NCBI GenBank assembly: GCA_942493245.1
Contig: OW818685.1
Span: 4,216,001 to 4,280,000, forward strand
Source of the DNA: DAOPYU01 sp942493245
Lineage (GTDB): Bacteria; Sumerlaeota; Sumerlaeia; UBA8349
Reading direction: 5' to 3'
DNA length: 64,000 nt
Shown: piece by piece, positions 42,510-51,244 of the stretch
Numbering within the stretch: position 1 is the stretch's first letter
How the letters are laid out: each line of letters opens with the position of its first letter
The notes under the pieces: generated by a model
Databases searched by the model: none
The model's input: the letters and a program-made list of their open reading frames with translations, nothing else
Told to the model about the DNA's origin: nothing
Position numbers and translations under genes: made by a program

Positions 42510-44974
42510 TTGTCAAGCATCTCACGCATTTTGATCAACAGATCGTCGGGATTGTAGGGTTTGGGCATGACTTGCAGCCCCTGTTCGGCAATGAACTCGG
42601 TATGGAGCGAATCGGTGCTGTACCCGCTGCAGAAGAGAACCGGCATACTCGGAGCGATTTCGAGGATGCGTTCGTACACCACTCGCCCGCTCACCTTGGG
42701 CATCACCACATCCAGCACGGCAATGGCCACCTCGCCGACTTTTTCTTCCAGAATATCGAGCGCCTGCTGGCCATCCTCGGCCACCAGCACGGTGTAACCC
42801 GAGCGTTTCAACACCCGGACGATCAGGCGGCGGACAATCTCATCGTCCTCGGCCAGCAGAACGGTTTCGGTTCCCTTGGGTGTCGTCACCTGGCGCCGGC
42901 TTCGCGTCGGCGCTTCCTGAGGCGCGCAGGCGGGCAGGTAGATCTCAAACTGAGTCCCCTGGCCCAACTCGCTCTCCACCTGAATCAACCCGTCGTGTTG
43001 TTTGACGATCCCATAGACCGTGGCCAGTCCCAGACCGGTACCCTTGCTGGGAGCCTTGGTGGTGAAGAATGGCTCGAACACCCGGGCCCGGGTCTCCTCA
43101 TCCATTCCGCTCCCCGTGTCGCGGAACGTCAGGACCACAAAGTCCCCTTCGCGCGCCCACTGGTGCGTCTTGCAGAACTCGGCGGTCAGGTGGCGGTTGC
43201 CCGTCTCGATGGCGATCGAGCCACCCTTGGGCATGGCGTCGCGCGAGTTGACCGCCAGATTCATCAGAATCTGTTCCATCTGGCCCGGATCGGCGTGGAT
43301 ATTGGCCAGCTGTTCCCCCGGCAGAATCTTCAGATTTATGTCCTCGCCGATGACACGCCGCACCATTTTCATCAGATCGGCGATGACGCGGTTCAGGTCC
43401 AGGTCTTCCGGCTCGATGTGCTGGCGACGGCTGAACGCGAGCAACTGGCGCGTGAGCATGGCGCCCTTCTGCGTCGCCGCGCGAATCTGCTGGATGTCCT
43501 CGTAGGCCGAATCCTCGGGCGAGAGCGTCTCCTCGACAAACTGCACGTGGGCGATCACCGTTTGCAGCAGGTTGTTGAAGTCGTGCGCCACCCCGCCGGC
43601 CAGCTGGCCCAACGCCTCCATTTTCTGCGACTGACGCAACTGTTCCTCGAGCCGTTTGCGCGCCGTGACGTCGCGGGCGACCCCGAGAATCCCCGAAATC
43701 TCGCCTCCCGCTTCGCGCATGGGAACTTTCACGACATGGATAAACCGCTGCATCCCGCCCACTTCGGAGACAAATTCTTCCTCGATGACCTCCCCTGCCG
43801 CCACCCGCGCATCGGTCTGGGCGGCATGTTGCCCCAGATCCGGATTGAAAACCTCCAGGTCCGTGTGCCCGATCAACTGTTCGCTCGACAGATTGGTCAT
43901 GTGCGACATGCCCGGGTTGATCTGCGTGTACCGCCCGTCGAGACTCTTGATAAAAATCGCGTCTTCGGCCGTCTCGAAGATGGCCCGGAACCGCTCCTCG
44001 CTGCGCCGCAGATTCTCCGTCGCCTGCGCGGCGCGCAAGGTCTCCGAAGAGTGCGACGCCAGAATCGCCCCCAGATCGCGGTCCTGATGCGTGAAAGGCG
44101 CATGGGGGCGGTTGTGGAGCGACACGATCCCGCTCACCCGTCCCTCGTGGTCCACCAGGGGAAACAACAGGGCGGAGCCGCTCGAATACCCCTGCCAGCC
44201 GCTTGGGCGCACGGCGGCTTCTTTGGCGATATCATGGATCAGGAGCGGCTTGCGTATCCGGATGGCCCGCTCGAACAGAGAATCGTGCGCGGGCGGGAAA
44301 GGAACCGTCCGGGGAGCGTGGCCCGGGTCGAGCGCGCAAGCCAGCGACAGGTTGCCGTTCTGCCGCAGGTACAGGCTGCCCCCTTCGGCCCCCAGGTTCC
44401 CGGCAAACTCGTGCAGAATAAGCGACTTGACTTCCGAAAGATGCGCACAGGCGGCCAGCCGGGTGGCCGAATCAATCACCCCCCGCAACCGCGCGCTGAA
44501 ATCCTCGAGTTCGTCTTTCTGCGCCTTGAGCGCCTCTTCGACCGACGCTTTCTCGCGCTCAAGCTTCACCTTGCCGAAAGCGCGTTCGAGGATGATGAAC
44601 AGATCCCCCATGTTGAACGGCTTGTTCAGATAGTCGTAGGCGCCCTGTTTCAAGGCCTCAATAGCCGTCTCGGCCGTGGGGTGCGCCGTCATCATGATAC
44701 AGAGAATCCCCGGGCGCAACTGCTGGAGCTCGGCCAGCAGTCCCATATCGCCCCGCACCGACATCGCCAGCCGCACATCCACCAGGGCCACGTCCGGCGC
44801 TTCCTCCTCCTGCACCAGATGGCACGCCTCGCCCGCCGTCTGCGCCACGAGAGAGTCGTAACTGCACAGGTGCAACACATCCACCAGCGTCTCGCAGAAC
44901 TCCGCATCGTCATCCACGATCAGAATCCGGCGTTCCGGATGAGACGATTGGTCGTTTTCTGTCTCGGAATCCAC
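42506..44974 (-). CDS. Hybrid histidine kinase (REC-GAF-PAS-HisKA-HATPase-REC)
   Basis: About 822 aa from GTG 44974, which has GAGGCAGGG upstream; a GTG at 45028 is an alternative. Receiver 1 is at about residues 16-135 (ILIVDDDAEF, LVDVRLA, KPFNMGD). A coiled linker and a GAF domain (SLYLRQNGNLSLACALDPGH) follow, then PAS at about 330-450 (FRAIFETAEDAIFIKSLDGR) and the His box AGGVAHDFNNLLQTV. The ATPase boxes are MNLAVNSRDAMP, DTGSGMD and GTGLGLATVYGIVKQ, and the C-terminal receiver has LDVVMPKVSG. It is cytosolic. It resembles the 721-aa hybrid kinase in carrying receivers at both ends. It is translationally coupled to the ABC ATPase. Confidence 0.88.
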   Translation of the reverse strand: MDSETENDQSSHPERRILIVDDDAEFCETLVDVLHLCSYDSLVAQTAGEACHLVQEEEAPDVALVDVRLAMSVRGDMGLLAELQQLRPGILCIMMTAHPTAETAIEALKQGAYDYLNKPFNMGDLFIILERAFGKVKLEREKASVEEALKAQKDELEDFSARLRGVIDSATRLAACAHLSEVKSLILHEFAGNLGAEGGSLYLRQNGNLSLACALDPGHAPRTVPFPPAHDSLFERAIRIRKPLLIHDIAKEAAVRPSGWQGYSSGSALLFPLVDHEGRVSGIVSLHNRPHAPFTHQDRDLGAILASHSSETLRAAQATENLRRSEERFRAIFETAEDAIFIKSLDGRYTQINPGMSHMTNLSSEQLIGHTDLEVFNPDLGQHAAQTDARVAAGEVIEEEFVSEVGGMQRFIHVVKVPMREAGGEISGILGVARDVTARKRLEEQLRQSQKMEALGQLAGGVAHDFNNLLQTVIAHVQFVEETLSPEDSAYEDIQQIRAATQKGAMLTRQLLAFSRRQHIEPEDLDLNRVIADLMKMVRRVIGEDINLKILPGEQLANIHADPGQMEQILMNLAVNSRDAMPKGGSIAIETGNRHLTAEFCKTHQWAREGDFVVLTFRDTGSGMDEETRARVFEPFFTTKAPSKGTGLGLATVYGIVKQHDGLIQVESELGQGTQFEIYLPACAPQEAPTRSRRQVTTPKGTETVLLAEDDEIVRRLIVRVLKRSGYTVLVAEDGQQALDILEEKVGEVAIAVLDVVMPKVSGRVVYERILEIAPSMPVLFCSGYSTDSLHTEFIAEQGLQVMPKPYNPDDLLIKMREMLDK

Positions 44975-45264
44975 GTGTCCCTGCCTCGAACCGGTTGCTC
45001 CCGGCCCGGGTCTCTCCTTCCACCACACCTGAATGTGTCCGTTTCAAAACCTCGAAACCCGCTTTTCACAAAGCTTCCCACTTACAATCTGACAACGAGA
45101 CCCGCCTCCTGTCAACAAGATTCCGGAAAAAGCCCAACAACCCGGATCCAACCTCTTTTCCAGGAAGGATGCCGCTCGTCGAAAAGAACCGGGTTCTCGG
45201 CTTTGGAAAGAGAATCCCAGACGAGAAAAACATCTTTTCTCAAAGAAAAGTTCCTCCATCCCGC

Positions 45265-45292
45265 TTGACATGCCGACCGGCCCTTGTATAAA
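45265..45292 (+). promoter_or_regulatory. Sigma-70 promoter of prepilin gene 1
   Basis: TTGACA (45265-45270), 16-nt spacer, TATAAA (45287-45292). Both boxes are near consensus. It predicts a leader of about 160 nt before the ATG at 45459. The region 44975-45264 holds no gene. Confidence 0.75.
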
Positions 45293-45398
45293 ATATACAT
45301 ATTGCAGTTACAAGAGCGCAAAAGAAATCTCTTTTGCGTGGGGGTTTTCTTCTGTTACGCCCTTGTTTCATCCATACAGGAAGGTTGAGTTTTCCCCT

Positions 45399-45417
45399 TT
45401 CGGAAATTCGCTCCGAA
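45399..45417 (+). promoter_or_regulatory. Leader hairpin of prepilin gene 1
   Basis: TTCGGA and TCCGAA enclose a 7-nt loop, about 40 nt before the start codon. The corresponding place in the second prepilin leader has CGGAA with TTCCG (46373-46387), and surrounding sequence (GAGTTT, GAAACCATTTTT) is conserved in both. Confidence 0.5.
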
Positions 45418-45458
45418 GACGGAAACCATTTTTCACTACGAGCGGGAGGTATCACGTA

Positions 45459-46037
45459 ATGCGCAAACGTCAAGCCTTTACCCTGATTGAACTGCTCATC
45501 GTGGTCGCGATTATCGCGATCCTGGCCGCGATCGCAGTACCGAACTTCATGGAAGCCCAGATGCGGTCGAAAGTCACCCGCTGTAAGGCCGACATGAAAA
45601 CCATGCAGACCGCCATGGAAATGTACCGCGTGGACAACGGCGAATATATCCCGGACAATTTCGCGGGGCAGGTGTACGACGTCGGCAGCTACCAGAAACT
45701 CACGACCCCCATCGCCTACATGGCCACCGTCCCCATCAGCCCCTTCATTGAGACCGTCAATTACGACGCCTCGAACGGCGGCGCCCAGTACTTCGAGTAC
45801 TGGCGCCACAGCAATCCCTCGGCGGAATGGTCCGACGGAATCGCCACCGGCATCCTGTATCGTATCACGTCGTTCGGGCCGGACGCGAAATCGCAATGGC
45901 ACAATGGATTCAGCAACTACCCCACCGACGTTGCTCAGAACAAGCCGGCCTTTGTAAACGGTCTCTACGACACCACCAACGGCACGAAATCGCTGGGCGA
46001 TCTGCTGGTCTCGTCCAAAGGCATGCACAACAACTAA
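45459..46037 (+). CDS. Prepilin-type (type II secretion/type IV pilin-like) protein 1
   Basis: 192 aa from ATG 45459, with GGGAGGT upstream. A very short leader (MRKRQA) is followed by FTLIELLIVVAIIAILAA, the class III prepilin processing site and hydrophobic assembly helix with Glu at mature position 5. Position -1 is Ala instead of the usual Gly. The following FMEAQMRSK and KADMKTMQTAMEMYRVDNG are conserved in the neighbouring copy. The globular domain ends with FVNGLYDTTNGTKS and GDLLVS. It could be a major pseudopilin or a surface fibre subunit. It has its own promoter, leader and terminator. No assembly genes are in the window. Confidence 0.9.
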   Translation: MRKRQAFTLIELLIVVAIIAILAAIAVPNFMEAQMRSKVTRCKADMKTMQTAMEMYRVDNGEYIPDNFAGQVYDVGSYQKLTTPIAYMATVPISPFIETVNYDASNGGAQYFEYWRHSNPSAEWSDGIATGILYRITSFGPDAKSQWHNGFSNYPTDVAQNKPAFVNGLYDTTNGTKSLGDLLVSSKGMHNN

Positions 46038-46061
46038 GTATCCAAACGCATTCCAATAATC

Positions 46062-46099
46062 AAAGTCCCGTTCCGCTTCTCCGGAACGGGACTTTTTTT
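46062..46099 (+). terminator. Intrinsic terminator of prepilin gene 1
   Basis: A 14-bp stem (AAAGTCCCGTTCCG with its complement) around a short loop, followed by seven T, 25 nt after the stop. Confidence 0.9.
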
Positions 46100-46237
46100 C
46101 GGCAGAATACTTTCCCGGACGATGCTTTCCGAAACGGCTTCTTTTCCGCAGAATGAGCCGACAAATCTCGGGAGACTGATATTGTTCGGCTTTTCAAACG
46201 CCTCCGGGCCTTTCTGAAAAAATATAATTTAGCCTAC

Positions 46238-46266
46238 TTGACTTTCTTTTGCTTCTGTAATACCAT
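46238..46266 (+). promoter_or_regulatory. Probable promoter of prepilin gene 2
   Basis: TTGACT (46238-46243), 17-nt spacer, TACCAT (46261-46266). It gives a leader of about 158 nt, matching that of gene 1. The -10 box is weaker than in gene 1. Confidence 0.5.
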
Positions 46267-46431
46267 TGATAACTAGGCGCGGTTTGTGACTGCGGAACGA
46301 TAGCGGTTCACTCCTGTAACAAGCCCCTTCTTCGCGCCCAACCCCATAATAGGGAGATCGAGTTTCCCTTCCCGGAAATGTATTCCGAAGGCCGAAACCA
46401 TTTTTTTCAATTCCGCAGGAGGTGTTGTGTA

Positions 46432-47055
46432 ATGCGTAAACTGAAAGCGTTCACCCTGATCGAACTGCTCATCGTGGTGGCCATTATCGCCATCCTGGCC
46501 GCCATCGCGGTGCCCAATTTCATGGAAGCCCAGGCCCGCGCCAAAAACACCCGCGTCAAGGCGGACATGAAGACCATGCAGACCGCGCAGGAAATGTACC
46601 GGATCGACAATGGCGACTACATCCCCGACAATATGCAAATCAACGGACAAGCCGCAAACCTGGACAAAGATTACTACGCCTACTTCCTGTTGACCACCCC
46701 TGTGGCCTACATCGCGCAGGTTCCGCCCAGTCCCTACCGTGAAATGGGAGGCATTGGCGACCGCAATTACCCGGAGTATTGGCGAGGCGGGTGGTCGAAT
46801 GGAGTGCAGGTTCTGGATGATGGTGGGTACGGCGGGGTGCTGTATCGTTTCGTTTCCTGGGGGCCGGACGGCAAACCGGATTTCGGGCAGCCTGGACCCA
46901 AATATCCGGAACTTAAAAACGGTCAGTTCTCCTGTTATCCCAGACCGATCACGGACAGACAGCCGATCTTCGTCAACGGCCTTTACGATGCCACCAACGG
47001 CACCAAGTCGGGGGGCGACCTCTGCTTCTCGAACAAGGAAATCTACAACAACTAA
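46432..47055 (+). CDS. Prepilin-type (type II secretion/type IV pilin-like) protein 2
   Basis: 207 aa from ATG 46432 with GCAGGAGGT upstream. It is a paralogue of the preceding gene: leader MRKLKA, then FTLIELLIVVAIIAILAA, NFMEAQARAKN and KADMKTMQTAQEMYRIDNGD. The central region differs and adds PPSPYREMGGIGDRN and a Gly-rich stretch, while the end FVNGLYDATNGTKSGGDLCF is again shared. A Cys pair is visible near the C-terminus (FSCYPRP and DLCF), absent from copy 1. The two genes are in tandem but separately promoted and terminated, so their amounts can differ. Confidence 0.9.
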   Translation: MRKLKAFTLIELLIVVAIIAILAAIAVPNFMEAQARAKNTRVKADMKTMQTAQEMYRIDNGDYIPDNMQINGQAANLDKDYYAYFLLTTPVAYIAQVPPSPYREMGGIGDRNYPEYWRGGWSNGVQVLDDGGYGGVLYRFVSWGPDGKPDFGQPGPKYPELKNGQFSCYPRPITDRQPIFVNGLYDATNGTKSGGDLCFSNKEIYNN

Positions 47056-47095
47056 GTCGGCTTCTCGATAGCCTTGCACAACACCGAAAAAACCC

Positions 47096-47130
47096 AACAG
47101 CCCGCGCGGCGATAAGCCGCGCGGGCTGTT
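47096..47130 (+). terminator. Stem-loop terminator of prepilin gene 2
   Basis: A 15-bp perfect GC-rich stem (AACAGCCCGCGCGGC) with loop GATAA, 40 nt after the stop. Only a short T stretch follows. Confidence 0.8.
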
Positions 47131-47334
47131 ACTATTCTGCCCGGAAAACAGAGGATCTAGAGGAGAAAACTGCGAATTGAGATCCCGGGCGCCACAAAGC
47201 CACACAGACGCAGGAACTCCTCTTTGCCTGGTTTGTAGTTTTGTTCGAGGAAAACAGAAACCCTTCCCCCGTTTTCGTTATCTGCACTACTCTCTTCAAA
47301 ACTCTACGCAAGTCGCGATGATTTTGAGGGGACA

Positions 47335-47429
47335 GCATCCTGTATATCGTGTACATCCATGTTCCCCTTCCTGGAACTCCCTGTAACCGAGGGAATACCA
47401 ACATGGATAGGCAGGATGGACAGGATGCC
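47335..47429. repeat. Degenerate long inverted repeat
   Basis: Arms at 47335-47363 (GCATCCTGTATATCGTGTAC and onward) and 47400-47429 (AACATGGATAGGCAGGATGG and onward) are about 75 percent complementary. The arms contain ATCCTGT-type units resembling the repeat at 16057-16127. No gene is evident in 47131-47607. Confidence 0.45.
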
Positions 47430-47607
47430 GTTCTTCGCGTCTCTGCGCGACGATTCTTTTCATCCCCTTCTCTCGGGGTTTCACGCCTCCCCACGGTAAC
47501 AGACCTCGCACTCGGGGTGGGACACACAGGTCCGCCCCTACGGATGGGTTGCGGCGTCGCTGCGCCAGGTCCATCCGTATTCATCTTTGGTTCTAAAAGT
47601 AGGTTCT

Positions 47608-50019
47608 TCACCTCGGAAGAATCTGCGCGACATAGACCCGACCGGGGCGCGTCTGGTGGAGGGGCCGCAGGCGCGGCGAGTGGATCACCTGGGACAGCAG
47701 CGTCAGTTCGGCGCTCGTGAAGTGCCGCCGGTTGTACAGCCACGCGGGGAACTGCGGTCGCCCCTGCGGGTCGCGCAGGGTGGACTCGTCCAGGGGCCAG
47801 CCCCACTCGTCCAGGTTGAAAAACACATGGGTAAAACCCGCCTGGCTCAGGGCGTCGAGCACGGCGTCGGCGTCCGCCGCGCCGCGCAGGAAGGGCCGAA
47901 TACGGGGCGAATCGTACCAGTCGTTGCCCTCGACCCGGCAGAGCCAGTGCATCTTGCGGTGCTCGCCCACGAGGAGCACCTTCTCGTCCGGCCCCAGCGT
48001 CCGGTTACAGAACCGCGCCGCATCGTAATAGGGAAGCCGTCCCGGCAGGAACGAATCGCCCCCCAGGTAGGCATCGCGCGACAGGAACCCCAGCGTGTAG
48101 GCGGGCCAGCGCGTGGGCAACTGGTTGGTGTTCGCGGTGACTCCGCTCTCGACCATGAGGAGGTGGAAGAACGAATACCCCACCGCGTAGGCGATCGGTA
48201 AGAAAATCCCCACCCCACAGGCCGCGCGACGCCAACCTCCAACGAGCCGCCCCAACCCGGCGCAAGCGGCCAGCGCCAGCGCGGGCGCCACGGCCAGCGC
48301 TGGCATCAGGAAACGGTTGCTCTGGTAGGTGAAAAACCACGAGACCAGTAGAAACAACAGCCAGAGCGACAGACACGCGGCAGCGGGACGGCGGCGCGCG
48401 CGCCCGAGCGCCCAGAAGGCGTATCCCCCGATCCAGAGCGTCAGAACCCAATAGAAAGGCCCGAGCGTGTGGTCCTCGAACCGGTGCAGGTGGACGGTGA
48501 CGTTCCACGGCAAGGCCAGGAAAGCGCCCAACGAGTGACCCATCCCCTTTTCCTGAAGTTTCTCCTTGTAGATCTCGTCACAGGTCTGGGTCCACTCGCC
48601 CCCCTGACCGAACAGGCTCCACGCCATCGGATAGACGGGGTTGCCGGTGTGGACGACGTTCTTGATCCACCACGGCGCGCCGATGGCAGCCGCCAGGAGG
48701 CCGAAGAGGACGGCGCGACTCAAGGCGCGTCCGAAACCGGAACGGGGACGGTTCTGTGTGTCCCCGAATTGCTCGGAATTCGTTCCGCCGTTTTTCGCTT
48801 TCAGAAACCCGGGCAATCCCGCCAGCAGAAACAGGACCGCGCCCCAGACCACGGTCAGGACACCGGTGTACTTGCTGGCCACGAGCAATCCGCCGAAAAG
48901 ACCGGACAACACCCAGTCTATCCGCCGGGCGCTGCGGAGCCAGCGCAGCTGGAAGTAAATCAACCCCAGCGTGAAAAAGAGAATACCCAGATCAATGAAC
49001 GCCCACCCGGCCAGACCGATGGCCATCGGGACAGATCCCCACGCGGCGGCGGCCAGAAGGGGCGCTCGAATGCCGAGAAAACGCGGGGACTCGGAGCCGA
49101 ATCCCGCCTCGTTCAGAACCTCGCACGTCAGCAACCCGACCGCGACGGTCGTCAGCGGGAGAAACAGAAAGTGGAACCCCGTGGCGAGCAGGTCGCCCCC
49201 GAGGCCCAATCCGTAGAGGAACAACATCTCGACCGTCGAGGGAAAATTGCTGAAGGCGTTGTAAGGTAGATAGGCCAGCCCCCCCGCCTTGAGCCACTCC
49301 TGCGGCGCGGCCAGGTGGTACCGCAGGGCGTCGGATTGCGCCGACGGCGTGAAGGCGTAGAAAAACGTCAATCCCTGAAGCGTCAGCAATACAATCCCCA
49401 GAATCCACTCGGGCCAGGAAAGAGACCGGAGGAAGGATTTTTTTTCACAAGAGAGCGCCTGTTCCGGCAAGCGGGATCGAGTCCCTCTCCACATGAGAAG
49501 CGCCAGCGCCAGAACCGTCAGGAGACCCAGCAGAGAACCGAACACCAGCCGGGCGGGGCCGAGCAGACCCGCCAACCCGGTCAGGAACACCAGCGTTCCC
49601 CACCCGCCCACGGCCAGACCCGTCCCCCACACGAACGATTCAGCACGGGTCGAACCGGGCCGGATTCGCGCGAAAAGACGCGTCCCCACCCCGGCCAGAG
49701 CGGCCACCGTCCAGAGGAACAACCCGGCTTGAACGCCCAACTCACGGGGAAACCCCAGCCAGGCCCCTTCCATGTCGAGCCGCCAGAGGGGGGTACGGCC
49801 TCCCAGCATGTTCAGATAGACCAGAAACGAATCGGTGCGGTTGGCCCACAGGAACGCGCCGAACGCGGCAAAAAGCCAGACCACCCCGAGCGTCATGGCC
49901 AGCCGGGCCAGGGCGGTTTCCCACACCGGTTGAGAGGACGTCTCGGGCGGAACAGCCCCCTTTTCGTTCCCACCTTCGGAAGACTTCGCGGCATTCAGTG
50001 TGGGTTCCTCGGAGGACAT
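47608..50019 (-). CDS. Large polytopic membrane protein, probable GT-C/ArnT-like glycosyltransferase
   Basis: 803 aa from ATG 50019 (GGGAAGG upstream); the frame continues upstream as a shadow of the acyltransferase gene. At least 12 hydrophobic helices span about residues 40-590. The first extracytoplasmic loops contain the sort of acidic/aromatic sequence seen in GT-C enzymes (AFTPSAQSDALRYHLAAPQE, with an Asp near the membrane). PWWIKNVVHTGNPVYPM is a motif typical of PMT/ArnT-like membrane glycosyltransferases. A soluble C-terminal domain of about 200 aa follows, containing KVLLVGEHRKMHWL. It would transfer a sugar from a polyprenyl carrier. Acceptor unknown. It is followed upstream by a PlsC-like gene on the same strand. 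Confidence 0.72.
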   Translation of the reverse strand: MSSEEPTLNAAKSSEGGNEKGAVPPETSSQPVWETALARLAMTLGVVWLFAAFGAFLWANRTDSFLVYLNMLGGRTPLWRLDMEGAWLGFPRELGVQAGLFLWTVAALAGVGTRLFARIRPGSTRAESFVWGTGLAVGGWGTLVFLTGLAGLLGPARLVFGSLLGLLTVLALALLMWRGTRSRLPEQALSCEKKSFLRSLSWPEWILGIVLLTLQGLTFFYAFTPSAQSDALRYHLAAPQEWLKAGGLAYLPYNAFSNFPSTVEMLFLYGLGLGGDLLATGFHFLFLPLTTVAVGLLTCEVLNEAGFGSESPRFLGIRAPLLAAAAWGSVPMAIGLAGWAFIDLGILFFTLGLIYFQLRWLRSARRIDWVLSGLFGGLLVASKYTGVLTVVWGAVLFLLAGLPGFLKAKNGGTNSEQFGDTQNRPRSGFGRALSRAVLFGLLAAAIGAPWWIKNVVHTGNPVYPMAWSLFGQGGEWTQTCDEIYKEKLQEKGMGHSLGAFLALPWNVTVHLHRFEDHTLGPFYWVLTLWIGGYAFWALGRARRRPAAACLSLWLLFLLVSWFFTYQSNRFLMPALAVAPALALAACAGLGRLVGGWRRAACGVGIFLPIAYAVGYSFFHLLMVESGVTANTNQLPTRWPAYTLGFLSRDAYLGGDSFLPGRLPYYDAARFCNRTLGPDEKVLLVGEHRKMHWLCRVEGNDWYDSPRIRPFLRGAADADAVLDALSQAGFTHVFFNLDEWGWPLDESTLRDPQGRPQFPAWLYNRRHFTSAELTLLSQVIHSPRLRPLHQTRPGRVYVAQILPR

Positions 50020-50051
50020 GGGACCAACCTTCCCTTCTTCACTCGCCACGT

Positions 50052-50993
50052 TCAACTGGAAAGATCCCCGTCCTCTTGCCGCCAGGTTGCGAGCTTTGAC
50101 TGGATAAAGGCGACGATCCGCTCGTGCTCTTCTTTTCCGGCGCCCTCCACGAAAAAGGGTTCTCCAAAGTGAATATGAACGGGCCGTTCCGGGCGAATCG
50201 GACCGAAATCTTTGATATAGCGTCCGTTGGTCCAGGCGTCCGTTTTCAGGGCGAAGGGCACCACGGGAACTCCCGTACGGCGGGCCAGTTTGATCCCGAT
50301 CGTGTTGAAATGCTTCGGATCGAACTCGGTCGTGCGGGTGGTCTGGGGGAAAAGAATGATCGAGGTTCCATTCTTCAGGCGTTCGACGCCTCCCTCGATC
50401 ACTTGGACAAAATCTTCGCGCGGGTTGGTACGTCCGACGGCGATGGGGTTTCGGCTGCGCATGAGGTGTTTGAACACGGGGTAGTCCAGCAGGCTCTGTT
50501 TGACGACAAAGGTCACCTGACGATAGGGTTGAATAATACACGGCAAAACAAAAGTCTCGAGCGTGCTCATGTGATTGCCGATAAAAACACAGGGCTGATC
50601 GAGCTGGATAAACGCTTCGACGTTCTGAACGTCCATCCGCACCCCGACCGATTCGAGACCGCGCAACATGCCCAGACTCGAATTCACCCATTCCGCGTCG
50701 CCGTAAAGGTTCCGCTTGCTCAGCCAGGCCCCTTTGAAAACGGTGAAACACATCTGGGGATAGAAGGCCAGGGAGGGGGCAATCTTGCCCAGCCACGAAA
50801 ACGGCCCTCGGGGGCGGGAGCGAACCACCTGGTATCCAACATCCAGGATGGGGGCTCGATTGGATGAAGGGGCAATGTTCGATTCAGGAGCGTTCACCGT
50901 ATTCTCTCCTCCTGCGGGGGTGTCTGCTGAACCGGAACTCGGATACCCAGACGCTGAACTTTCCGGTCCCGGGAAATTCATGTTTCGCAGCAT
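50052..50993 (-). CDS. PlsC-like lysophospholipid acyltransferase
   Basis: 313 aa from ATG 50993. The acyltransferase blocks are present in variant form. Block I reads GNHMSTLET, so the catalytic His is kept but the usual Asp of NHX4D is Glu. Block III reads FPQTTRT where FPEGTRS is usual. The SYRQVTFVVKQSLLDYP-like segment and the block IV-like VPVVPFALKT are recognisable. The first 60 residues are a polar, Pro/Ser-rich extension. It probably acylates a lysophospholipid or related lipid at the inner membrane. It is likely co-transcribed with the downstream membrane glycosyltransferase (32 nt gap). Confidence 0.82.
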   Translation of the reverse strand: MLRNMNFPGPESSASGYPSSGSADTPAGGENTVNAPESNIAPSSNRAPILDVGYQVVRSRPRGPFSWLGKIAPSLAFYPQMCFTVFKGAWLSKRNLYGDAEWVNSSLGMLRGLESVGVRMDVQNVEAFIQLDQPCVFIGNHMSTLETFVLPCIIQPYRQVTFVVKQSLLDYPVFKHLMRSRNPIAVGRTNPREDFVQVIEGGVERLKNGTSIILFPQTTRTTEFDPKHFNTIGIKLARRTGVPVVPFALKTDAWTNGRYIKDFGPIRPERPVHIHFGEPFFVEGAGKEEHERIVAFIQSKLATWRQEDGDLSS

Positions 50994-51117
50994 ACCCAAA
51001 ACCACCGCGCACGGCAAGGAGTGGTGACACCCTCCCTGTTATTTTTCCGGAAGCCGACACGGAAAACAGAAAAAATGAGGGCCGGGGGTCATTCCATAAC
51101 TTGCGTCCCAGACGATT

Positions 51118-51147
51118 TTGCGTCATAGTTGAAAATAGGGGTATAAG
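51118..51147 (+). promoter_or_regulatory. Possible promoter of the GGDEF gene
   Basis: TTGCGT (51118-51123), 18-nt spacer, TATAAG (51142-51147), about 100 nt before the start codon. The -10 box is good and the -35 weak. Confidence 0.4.
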
Positions 51148-51244
51148 GAAAGTCTAGGGAAGTCCGCTTTCCATTCTGGCCGAAAACCGGAATGAGACGG
51201 GGAGATGAGCAGTAGAATCTCAAGTTGGGAAGGATCCCCTTCAG

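Noticed and set aside
45300..45458. Cyclic di-GMP riboswitch in the prepilin leader
   Set aside because: Position and gene type are suggestive, but I could not find the conserved cores of the known classes; the shared hairpin is different.
47132..47806. Minus-strand frame of 224 codons after the second prepilin gene
   Set aside because: It overlaps the long inverted repeat and the end of the membrane glycosyltransferase gene and has Pro/Arg-rich, non-protein-like sequence.
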